64,000 bases of DNA from Pascua guehoae (taxonomy: Eukaryota; Basidiomycota; Tremellomycetes; Trichosporonales; Trichosporonaceae), in assembly GCA_001600415.1 (NCBI GenBank), contig BCJX01000012.1, positions 133,516 through 197,515 of the forward strand, given 5' to 3'. Under the pieces are notes generated by a model, which saw only the letters and a program-made list of their open reading frames with translations, did no database searches and was not told where the DNA came from. How positions within the stretch are numbered: the first letter of the stretch is position 1; each line of letters starts with the position of its first letter. The position numbers and the translations under genes are program-made. Shown piece by piece: positions 47,064 to 57,640 of this stretch.

Positions 47064-50000
47064 TGTGGGGAGTGCTGGAGGGTGCATTGGAAGTGGATGA
47101 GGAAGGAGGTGTCCCGGACGTGACTCTGCACGCCTACAACATGGAGTCGAGAAAGGTCATACCTCGACTAGTCGATTGATGGGGAAGAGGGCAACGCGGG
47201 CGTGCTGACAGTGGCGCAAGGCGGAATACGGTGAGGTAAGGCGGGGAAGAGATGAAGAGAGGAAGAGATGAAGTCAGGAAGAGAGGAAAGTGGAAGAGTC
47301 AACGTATAAGAGGAAGGTGCGGGGATGGGGATGAATGTGTTTGGGAAAGTGAGTGAACGAAATGTCAGAATACAACTGCGCGACAGGTGAGTGTGTGTGC
47401 GTTGGGGCGTGAGGGGCGCGTGGTCGAGTGGCGCGAGTGGCAAGTGACGCGTACAGTTGATGGTAAGGGTACTGCAGGTGCGGGGTATGTGGGGCAAACA
47501 GGGCGCAGAGGAGGATCCTTTTCGTGACGTTGAGCGCATGGGACCAGAGGCCAAAGGGCAAAGGATGATGTGGTGAGGGAAGGGAAGGAAGAAGAAAAAA
47601 AGGTGCCCCTCAGATCCTCAGACCCTCAAGGAAGGCATTGATAGCCCAAAAGTGCAAAGGAAGGTCTGAGCGCTGGGCTCTATCCTATGTGCAGACGTTG
47701 ATACCGCACATTCGACGGCGATGACCGCCTGATTAATGAATTAAAGAGCACAAACAGCAAGCAGTAAGGGGTTTGGCGGCGGCCCATGCACCTTTGGGTT
47801 ACGCGGCTACAGCGAGCGCGGGGTGGTGCAATGGGCCACGGCGACAAGAACCGCCACCCGCATGTCTGAAGATGCCAACTTTATTTGTCGCCACCACTCA
47901 CCACGCTCCGCGGCCCGAGGTGGTCCGAGGCAGCCCGATTGTGGCAGAAGCGGTTGCGCACTGTCGAACCCTCAAACATTACGCCCCCTCGCCATGCCTG
48001 TCGGCCTGTCGGTCACTAACTCGAGATCACTCCATGCTTCTCGCGGCCCCCTTGTCAAGCCCCGCGCGCGCCTGTGGCCATGCCTTGCCACAAGAATGAA
48101 ACAAAGGCCATTATGCTCGTCCTATTGTTCAGCTCCTTTGGGTCCTTTCGATTCCCGAACACGAGCTTTGTGAGAAGTAAGCAAGTGGACACGCCGCACA
48201 TTGTGCGTGACACAAGTTCTCAAAGAAACCACCCAACTGGTGTACTTGAGTCCGCACGAGCAATGAAATACCTCGCCACGTCGACATTGCTAGTCGATGA
48301 TTATCCTTTCGCCTGTTCTTCAATCGACAGAGCTCACTCTGTGGGTGAGGTAGACTGTTCGTTGGTCACGACGTGAACCTCTACGATACTTCTCCTTCCA
48401 CAGTCCACTACTAGCAGCATGTCAGTGGTGGCATGCGTAGCCAGTGAGCCAAGTGGGTCCCAGACGATCCCAGCACCAGAGGCACCGTGAGGTGGGGGGC
48501 TGACGCATCCTTCCGAGACGAGCGGGGGCTGCCAAGCGTCTGGCGAACTGTGCTGAGCAACAGCTCCCGCGGTTCGTGCCATAACAAAGACAGTCATGGA
48601 TAGCTGCCTGGCGACCACTGATTTGACTGACGCACAGCCACCTTCGTTCGTCTTGTTGAATGGGGGAGGGAACCCGCTGCTATTGATATCGTCCTGATGA
48701 CTGTGACTGACCCAAGGATTTCCGATGGAGAATTGCCGGGTGGCTCCTCTGCGGGTGGTGCAGCGTGCAGTGGCCTGTTGATCAACCGACAGGCAGATGT
48801 CGGCCGCCGCGCGTGCCGAGGATCAGGTATGATATGTGGGCTCGAGCGCAATCTCACACATTCCAACAAAGGTACTCACCCTCTCATTTTCCAAAGCGGG
48901 CCAGAATCTCCAGGAGCCACTGAAGCTCGCACCTGTCCACTTGCTTCTCGAACACGTTTCCAGTTGCCGAATTACCAATGAGGGCACAAGTGGAAAAGGA
49001 TGTGTGGTTCAAGAACGGAACCCTTCTCGCTGGCCAGTCGCACAGATGCGGCCAGACCCCTTCGTGGCGCTCCGTATGTGCGGAGACGACAGCTGGCTGT
49101 CGGATAATCTTGTGAGCCTGCAGACGGCTGTCAAGTCACCCGATGTCTCTTAACTATCTCCTGGCCTCCAGCTAGACACGTCAGGTTCACGGGAGTATGT
49201 TAGACGTGGAAGCAGGTTTAGCTGAGGCTTGTCACAAGCCAAGGCTGTGTTTGTGGTCATGACACGGTGTCCTTGCTCTTGCGTCACTGATCCTGGGACT
49301 GACAACTGAAATACGTATAACACGTACTCAGGGAAGAACAGGCTGAACCCCGCATGTCACATGCACAGTGTCCACAGCATTGCGGGGTATCTGTGCTCGA
49401 CACGCTCGATGGCATCGGCGCCTGACGTCGGGTACTGCGCATGCAAGAAGACCACTTGTTGGCTGATGTCCCCGAGACCGCAAAGTGCAGCCGCACCCAA
49501 ATTATCTTTATCCGACGTTTCACCGAAATAGCAGATTGAACAGGGTGTGAAATTATCAGTTTTAACAAGTCGCCACTAACAGTTTGAGCAGCCTCTGCCC
49601 TCGTGGCCAAGTGCCCACTCACCCGCCCCATGACCGCCGGCTCGCCGATCGGCGGCGGCCCATATTCGGGCCGACGTGGCGCGCCAAGACCATGGATGTA
49701 CCCACATTCAGCATGTGGGCAGCCCCTTGTGGGAAACGCGCCGAAAAGTTGAAGACGTTCGTATCGACACCACTCGGGGAGCCACCGACATCACGTCGTT
49801 GGTGGAAAGCATAGGTATTGATTTGTTGTTCTTTCTCAACTCTCACACCACACCGCCTCGTACTGCTATTAACAAGGCCGCTACCTACGACCGCATCGGC
49901 CCCGCGCTACGTGTACCGGCATAATTTACCTGCACGTGCAGCAACTAGCAGCGGAACTTTGGTCATTGGCACCATTGCTGACCGAGCTCGTTGCAGTTGT

Positions 50001-50146
50001 GGAGGTGGCATTGACACGGGGCATTCGACACCTCTACCCGACACAGCAGGCCACACGATAGAATAAAAGAGTGTGTCCAGCACTGGTCTCGCCACTTGTA
50101 CAACATATTCGACACCTAAGCATTACACGCACAATCTTTGTCCACC
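47064..50146. other. Gene-poor region of about 3 kb
   Basis: Contains the promoter of the large disordered protein (purine-rich to about 47300) and the promoter side of the MFS gene. In between are unspliced, overlapping frames. Two have somewhat protein-like composition: 48697-48850 on plus (PGGSSAGGAACSGLL) and 49650-49810 on plus. Neither yields a complete model. Confidence 0.4.
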
Positions 50147-52460
50147 ATGTCGACGCGCGACACTGGAGACACCTTCTCGGAGAAGGCCGAGTACACCGAG
50201 TATACGCCATCGCCACCGCCAACATCGCCCAAGCATGAATCACCCCTTGAACGCCTATCGTCCCGCATCTCAGTCCTCGCAAACGAGTGCTCCCCGGTCC
50301 CAGTCCCAGTCGAGCCACGGGCTGGCACAGGGGTGACAATGATCGCGGAGAGTGGCGAGACACACCACCACAAGGAACAGTACATTTTCAAGCGGATGCA
50401 CCGCGACATGCCCTTGCCTTCGAATGCTCATTCATGGTGTATGTTGTGAGTGCAAAATCGGCGAGATGACGCGGCAAGGGGGGGAGGCGGAGCATGACAG
50501 AGGGTGTCGACTGGATGTTGTTACAAAGTTCTTATGTCTTAATACCACAACTCTGGTATAACCTCACCGACTTGTGGATGCCAAACCTGCCCATGCGCAT
50601 TTCTCAAGTCGAATCCAGCGCACCTATCTGACAAACAGGATGACGCTCTTCCTTGTCATGTTCCTCGCTGGGTGGAACGACGCGAGTCAAGGTCCCTTGC
50701 TCCCCTCTCTCCAGGCATATTACAATGTGAGCATTATCGGGTTCGATGGGCGCCTGCGACTGTCTGACGCTTGCAGGTCGACTACCTCATCAGTGCGTGT
50801 CCTTGCCAACCTTAGTAGTTGTAAACTGCAGCCACACTGTGGCGACCACCGACTGACATTGACTAACGGCCAGTCTCACTTATTTGGATCTTCAATGCCG
50901 TCGGGTTTGGTCTGGCAGGCATTTCCAACGTCTGGCTCACAGACCGCCTCGGGTTTGGATTGGGTGAGTAGTATGAGTGGGGTTACGTCGACCCACATCA
51001 GTGACTGCCACGCGCTAACAACAGTCGCGCCGTTTGGAGCCTTCCTCCAAGTCGTTACCTACTGCCTCATTTGCTGGGGTGGCCCGTACCCGCTCTTCTG
51101 CTTTGCGTTTGTGCTCAACGGCATGGGCCTGGGACTGCAGGACGCGCAGGTGAACGCGTTGACGTCGCGGTTGCCCAACGCCAATGTCAAAATGTTCCTC
51201 ATGCACGCCATCTACGGATTGGGAGCGACAGTGTCTCCCCTCGTCTCGACACAGTTTGTCAAGCAGGTCCAGACCCGCGTGTACCTCTACTATGCCGTGT
51301 CGCTGGGCCTCGCGCTGTTTACAGTGTTTGCGCTCCTCGTTGTATTCCAGCTGCGCACCGACGACCAAATCGTCGGCCGCCGCGGGCCCGAGACGGACAC
51401 TGTGTCTGTCGCGACAGAAACGGAGACTGCAGTGGCCCAAGTCGCAGAGGGTGCCAACAACACCGAGACCAAGGTCGGGGCAACTGACGCGGCTTCCGAT
51501 CCCGAAGCACAGGCCGCCTCACCCACGCCCCGCGACAACAGCGGCAACGAGAGTGGCACCAAGATGAAGTGGCTCCTGCGCAGCCCGACCGTGTGGCTCA
51601 TGGCCATCTACCTTCTCGTCTACGTCGGCGTCGAGGTCACCATCGGTGGCTGGGCGACTAGTTTCCTCATCGACGAGCGTGGCGGCAACGACTCGTCCGG
51701 ATACGTGTCGGCAGGTTACTTTGGCGGTCTTACCTTGGGTCGCATTGTTCTCATTCCCGTAACGACCATGTTGGGGCGAAACACCGCAATCTGGGTTTAG
51801 TAAGTTTACATCAGTTGCGTGGAGCGTGGTTACAGGTGGCGCAATGATAGCCAAGTGCGACCAAAGTGCATATTCCTGTAGCACACCAGTCTCAACAATA
51901 TGCTACGCGGCGCTGCATATCCGCAACACAGACACACGCTAACACTCAGCACACTCGCCGCAATCGCACTGGAGATTGTCGTGTGGACCGTCCACTCGGT
52001 CATTGGCAACGCCGTCGCGTATGCGTTTGTCGGTATCGCCCTTGGTCCCATGTACCCGATCGTCATGATGGTGATTGTCGACATTTTGCCCTCCGAGATG
52101 CAGACGGGTGCCATCGGGCTCGTTGCAAGGTGAGTAGTTTGTCGCCCTGGGAGGAATGATGAGGCGAACGACAATCGCTGTGTCCCAAAAAACAGTGCTT
52201 CCAGCAAGCTTGTAACGACGTCGTCGCGCCCTTGCATGCGCCTCCCGACTGCACCTCTCAATCCCTATGTCACCCCCCGCTCACATCACAGCATGGGCCA
52301 GGTCGGATCGGCCATCATGCCATTCATCACCGGTGGCATTGCCAAGCGCCATGGCGTCTGGATTCTCCAGCCGCTCATGATTGCGTTCATGGGCCTCTCG
52401 CTCATTACCTGGGCGTTTATGCCACGGGGCGGAAAGCGCATCAAGAGGTTTAAGTCGTAA
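50147..52460 (+). CDS. Major facilitator superfamily transporter
   Basis: Seven exons: 50147-50445, 50609-50726, 50777-50792, 50874-50963, 51025-51799, 51950-52129, 52292-52460; 548 residues. Membrane segments are visible in two halves: MTLFLVMFLAGWNDASQGPL, ISLIWIFNAVGFGLAG, FLQVVTYCLICW, FCFAFVLNGMGLGLQDAQ, FLMHAIYGLGATVSPL, YYAVSLGLALFTVFALLVVF; then WLMAIYLLVYVGVEVTIGGW, GYFGGLTLGRIVLIPVT, LAAIALEIVVWTV, AYAFVGIALGPMYPIVMMVI and SAIMPFITGGIAKRHG. The arrangement resembles fungal FucP/BSC6-like permeases. A ~110-residue cytosolic N-terminus and a ~75-residue acidic central loop are poorly conserved. Exon 3 is 16 nt. The exon 2 acceptor is the weakest splice. Substrate cannot be inferred. 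Confidence 0.88.
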
Positions 52461-52972
52461 GAGCTGGACGGGCGGAATGGTACATTCGGGGGCTAGACGT
52501 CGGTAGCGACGTGGAGGACGACGTCGCGGGGGAACTGCACTTTCTCAATACTAGATTTCATGGACCATGTAATGCATTTGGTAGTACTTTGGAGGCGGCA
52601 TCTGCTCGAGGGTCGTTCAGAATAGGGCCATTGGGGAGGCATCACAGGCTGCTCAGAGTGAGATATCAGTGATGTGCTGTATGGGTGGCATGGTCTGAGC
52701 ACGACCAATTTTCCCACCTACAACCTTGCAATGAAAGGTCATACACCTCTCACTAGATCAGCCGCCACAGTTCTGGTGCGTCTGGAGACAGAGCGGAGTG
52801 ACGCAAAATGGTACAATTATGGGCCCACAGCGATAGTCGACGACTGCACTGCACTGCACTGTCTTCACTGGCTTCTTGGGCTGGTCCTCTGATGCGATCA
52901 GTATCGCATGAACACGAAGGACCCAATGACCAACGCACATGTGGCACGCCAAAAACAGACAAAAAGAACCAA
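52461..52972. other. Intergenic, MFS 3' flank
   Basis: No gene or repeat recognised. Confidence 0.45.
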
Positions 52973-53043
52973 GGTCCGACTGGGAATCGAACCCAGATTA
53001 CAAGAATCAGAATCTTGTGTACTAACCGTTATACGATCAGACC
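52973..53043 (-). tRNA. tRNA-Gln (CTG)
   Basis: On the minus strand: acceptor GGTCTGA pairs with TCGGACC, D stem GTAT/GTAC, anticodon stem CAAGA/TCTTG with loop TTCTGAT and anticodon CTG, T arm CTGGG TTCGATT CCCAG. No intron. A T5 run just downstream on the minus strand (AAAAAG on plus near 52961) is a pol III terminator. Confidence 0.95.
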
Positions 53044-53154
53044 CGTTAACAATTCACCGTCCCCTAGCTTTTGAGCGCACAGCTGCCTGCCCGCACTTCC
53101 GCCCCATGTGGGCTCGTGAGGTTGAGGAGCGCAAGGCGCAAAGCAGATCCGGAT

Positions 53155-53300
53155 CCCGAGGTGTATATCTCGCAGATATACTGGAATCTGGCCCGGATCC
53201 GGTGGTGTATATCTAGCAGATACACCGGTAGTCTGGGTGCGGTGTATACCTATCAGATATACCACCAGTCTGAGTCTGGATCTCGTGGTGTACATCTTTC
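53155..53300. repeat. Cluster of imperfect palindromes
   Basis: Three 21-22 bp palindromes follow each other at 53161-53181, 53205-53225 and 53242-53263, each of the form GTGTATAYCT..CAGATAYACC, with a half copy (GTGTACATCT) at 53288. Spacers contain repeated GGATCCGG and AGTCTGG(G/A). They lie about 120 bp upstream of the tRNA-Gln gene. Confidence 0.8.
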
Positions 53301-54279
53301 TTCCTCTGATCATGTACCCCAGTGACGAGGGCACGCTTTTGTGAGGCATGCTGGCCTGCTCCTATTGTGTCTTGGCGATCACTGTATCTCGAAGCATGGG
53401 ACACAGCAAGCGGTTCCCAGCGTTTGTGCACAGCTGCAAGATCCAGTGCCCACACGACCCATGCAATTCAACTGGCGCCCCGCCAAATCAGTCACGCTGT
53501 ACCGGTGCCTGTACACATCGACGCGTCTTCTGGACCATCGAGCATGGTCCGGCCCACGACTAGACTTGCTCGTTACGATCCGTCCTTCCAACCTCTGTGA
53601 CCTCTGGATCCGTGGCTGATCAAGTGACATTGACACCCGTGACAGTCGCATGTCGCGGAGCCCCCGGCCCCGTCGTACTCCCCCTCCATCCTCGCCCCCC
53701 TCGCTTCCCCGGAACGACAATTCCGCGGATCCACCCCACACTCGTTTTCGCTGATCGAAACCCACCTGCACCTGTCTCTGTGTAACCATGATCCCTGCAG
53801 CCCTGGGGGCGAGGCTGGGATGCATGCTGTGCGTGCATGTGCTGGCCAGTGGTGCTCCACGGCGGCGTGCGGCGTGGCTCCACAGGCCCGTTTCTTCGCC
53901 GCGGGCGACCAGGTGCTTGTCAAAATGCGGGTCGCCCGATGTTGGATTGGGTGGTTTAGCCGGGTCCTGGCGTCCTGGCTAGCCGGTGGCCGGTGGCCGG
54001 TGGACACAGGTTCACTGCCATGGTTCTGACCCCCGGCGAGGAATGAAGTCATGCGTCAGCGATCCACAGCACCCAGCAACTAGCAGGCAACAGCGGCCAT
54101 GGACACAGTGGTTGGAACAACAAGTCAGGCAATGCAGAGACATGATGCTACTAAGTCCGCGGCTGGACACACGGCACTCGGGCTATAGTGATTTGTGTAT
54201 TTTTTGTCGTTTCTGGCTACTGCTATACTGCTGACACGGACACGACCGGGGGCAGACAAGAGGCGGGGTATTGTCCAGA
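53301..54279. other. Intergenic, 3' side of the P450 reductase gene
   Basis: Roughly 1 kb without a supported gene. A short CCGGTGG repeat lies at 53982-54003. Confidence 0.45.
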
Positions 54280-56764
54280 CTAGCTCCAAACATCGGTCAT
54301 GATGCGCTGCGGTGTGAGCAATGAACAACAATCAGGGCGGTCAAAACTACTCACGTTGCGGTCCTTGAGGAGCTTGTACTCCTTTGCACCCTCCTTTTCG
54401 GGCGTGCCGTTGCGGGCCTCTGCGAGCATCTGGATGAGACGCTCCTCGACCGACTTTGCCATGTTGCGGGCGTCGCCGCAGACGTAAATGTACGCGCGCT
54501 TCTCGAGGATGAGCGGGGCGAGCTCGTGCCGGTTCTCCCAGATGAGGTCCTGGACGTAGATCTTGCCTGTGGCGTGTTAGTGCGAGGCGGGTGGTGGGGG
54601 GAGCTGGGCTCTACTCACTTCCATCGGGCTTGCGGTTGGGTCCACGCGAAAAGGCATTGTGCATGATGAGCTTGCCGTCGAGCTCGTCAATGTACCCTGG
54701 CCACTCGTCCTTATAGAGGAAGTCTTCCTCCTCGCGACGGCATCCGTAGAAGAGGTGAATCGGTGCCCAGTCTGCAATGGCGTCGGGTCCGTTCTTCTCC
54801 TTTGCGCGGCGGGCGAGGACGAGGCGCTCCTGGACAAAGCCGCGGAAGGGGGCGACACCGGTACCGGGGCCAATCATGATAATGGGCACCTTGGGGCTGG
54901 TGGGGAGACGGAACGTGCTGCGGCGGACGTGGATGGGGACGCGGTAGATGTTGTCACGGAAGTGGCAGTCGCGGGGGCCGGCAATCTTGTAGCTTGGCGC
55001 GACGTCAATGGAAAAGTCGGAAAAGTTGATGCCAGAGTCGCCAGTGAGGCCGCCCGTGTGCGGGCGGAGGCCGTTGGCCTTGCCGTTTGCGCCGTTGCCG
55101 TTGGTGATGGCGGGCGTGTTGGCGCCCGTGGTCGCTGCCGAGGCCGAGGCCGTGTGGATGTTGTAGATAAAGTTGGTGCTGACACCGTACACCCAGCGGG
55201 GCTGCTCCTGGTGCGCCTGCGACGGCTTGGACTGGTACTTGAGGACGACGGCGGTAATGTGGACCGAGTTGGGGTAGAGCTTGGAGCTCGACGAGATCGA
55301 ATAGTAGCGCGGCTGGAGACGGGGCACGGTCGAGATGATGCGGTCGGGGGGAATCTGCCAGACGGTCGTGTTGGTAAAGGGGGGCGCGAGCGAGTCGCCA
55401 ACGGCAGCCTGGAGGACCTCGGCGAGCTTGAGACCGGCAGCGTCCACTTCGCTGTGGTACGCCTCCTTGTCGTTACCCCACTTTTCGAGACGCGCCTTGG
55501 CCTCTGGGGTGGGCGCATAGTTGGCGAGGAAGGCAATAGTCTGGCGGGAAGCGGTAGCAGAGACATCGAGGTAGTGGCGGAAGACGGCCTCCCACGTCGC
55601 GGGCGTCGGGAAGGGGACCTTTGCGAGAGCGGGGTCGAGCGACTCGATGGTAATGGCCGTGTCGCGCTTGGAGGTAAGGCCGAGGACAGCGAGCATGCGC
55701 TCGACCTCGAGGTCGGCGTTCGAGGGCCACACACCGACGTGGTCGCCGTGCTGGTACGTAATGCCAGAGCCAGTCGTGTCAAACTCGACGTGGACGCAGT
55801 TGCGCTCGGCGTCGACGGCAAACAGCTCGCGGGCGACCTGGACGGGGGCAGGGAACGGGTTCTTCGAGTCGTAGCTGCCGGCGGGAACGTTGGAGCCGCA
55901 GGCAGCAAGCAGGGCGCGTGGGGACAGTTCACCGTGGTAGACCTTGTTGGGCGCGCAGTCGTCGACCTCGGTCACGACAAAGTCGGCAACATCGCCAGCG
56001 CCGCCCTCTTCCAGGTCGAAGCGCTTGGCAAAGGCCTCCCACATGCCGTCCTTCCACTCGAGGTAGTCCTCTTCGATCGCCTTGTCGTCGTCGCCCTCGC
56101 CGCGCTCGCCGATGCGGTGTGCGCCGAGAGCCTCCAGGCGCGCGTCAAGCTTGCGTGCGACACCGTTAAAGTGCTCATAGGTCCGGTTGCCGAGGCCAAA
56201 CATGACATAGTTGAGGTTCTCGAGTGTGTTGCCGCCCTGGCTAAACTCGACGTCGTCGGCCATGATAAAGTCCCAGAACGGCTGCAGGTTGTCGGTCGGG
56301 TCGCCCTCGCCGTACGTCGCAACAACAAAGATGACAACCTTGTCCTCCGGGACCTGGTCGATTTTCTCAAAGTCATAGTCCTCCGGGTCACACACGAGCG
56401 ACGACAGGCCGTACCGGCTCTTGGCCTCCTTGGCCAGGCGGATAGAGTACTCTTCGGCAGTACCAGTCTGTGTTCCGTAGAAGACGACACCGCGCTTGTT
56501 CTAAGCGAACAGTCAGCGACCACAGCTCACGCAACAACGCGCTTCCCCTCCAGCTCCAGTAGTACTCACGCCCTTTTCCATCTTGCGCACAAAGTCGCGC
56601 GGGTCGCCACCATCGTCGGCGTCGCCGCCACCAATGTTGCGCTTGGCAACACCGGGGTCGCCCTCGCGCGCCCGCCCGCCGATAAACGGCAGCGAGTTGC
56701 GGAACCAGAAGAGGAGGGGTAGGAGGATGGCTAGGATGATAATAATCATGTCGACCGGTGCCAT
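54280..56764 (-). CDS. NCP1: NADPH-cytochrome P450 reductase
   Basis: Four exons: 56764-56570, 56500-54619, 54566-54355, 54306-54280; 771 residues. It passes electrons from NADPH via FAD and FMN to microsomal P450s, for example in ergosterol synthesis. Seen: an N-terminal membrane anchor (IIIILAILLPLLFWF), the FMN domain (VVFYGTQTGTAEEY, VATYGEGDPTDNLQPFWDF, YVMFGLGNRTYEHFN), the FAD site RYYSISSSSK near residue 461, GPGTGVAPFRGF near 609, HLFYGCRREEEDFLY near 649, VCGDARNMAKSV and the canonical C-terminal DVWS. The last exon adds only eight codons. An Ala/Asn/Gly/Thr-rich insertion (about residues 505-545) makes it longer than the usual ~700. The plus strand is also open for 687 codons, but this only mirrors codon bias. 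Confidence 0.96.
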
Positions 56765-57640
56765 GAGAATGTGGAGAGGTTGCTCAAGTCCAAGATGAGG
56801 ATGGGTCGTGGTGGATAAATGTACCTCGTGTGTTCGTACGATGGGAGCCAGCCCGGACCCCGGAGCCAGGCGGCCAGGCAGCCAGGTGCAGCCAGGTAGC
56901 CAGCAGCCAAGGCCCCTCGGCAAGCGGCAGTCGGTCGACCGACACGTAGACCGAATCAGCCGCAGTACTCTCTAGCTCCTGGCACGCATGCATGCATGGC
57001 ACGCCCCTTGTTGTTTCCCTCCCCTTGCATGTGCACCACACCACCGCGCTTCACCCTGTCCCCGTGCCCCGCGAGCACCCGGTCTTTGTCCCATGATGCA
57101 TTCATGCAGGTCCCGAACCCGGCCGCGCTGAAGCTCGCGCCGCGGCGGCCAGGCTGCAGGCTGCAGGCTGCAGGCGGCAAACCCTGTGTCCAGTGGGTGG
57201 CGGTCGGGTCAACCGGCTCCGAACGCTCCTGGCCTCGCAATCCCATGGATCTTTGCTTGCCAAAAATTGGACCCGCTGCTATATCCCCCTACACTCACCC
57301 CGTCATCCGGAATTTCGTTTCCTCTTTGATCGATTTAGCTTCTTCGCCCAAACGCCAGTCCCCAGCATGCCATGCAGCCTACCAGCCGCCGCCAAGCTAC
57401 AAACCCTTCTAACGTTACCATACTCTATAGTGCCTGCTCTAGTCATGTGCTACACCATTGCCGTGTCGGCCCCACGGGACACCGGTCCACCGGCGGTAAG
57501 CCTGCGTGGAGCGGCCACATCCACTACTGGAATGTTACATGCCACTGACGTACGCAACGGCCGCGCACGCCCATGTCCGCTTCGACGTACTACCTATGTA
57601 CATCACCCACACACATTCTGTTTCCCTATCATCGGCCTCC
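56765..57640. promoter_or_regulatory. P450 reductase upstream region
   Basis: Between the reductase start and the stop codon of the CNNM-like gene, both minus. A short direct repeat AGGCTGC(AGGCTGC)3 lies at 57150-57175. No gene supported. Confidence 0.45.

Noticed and set aside
54659..56722. 687-codon open frame on the plus strand
   Set aside because: It is exactly antisense to the P450 reductase coding exon. The GC-rich third positions of that gene suppress stops on the other strand, and the encoded Val/Gly/Arg-rich protein has no domain.
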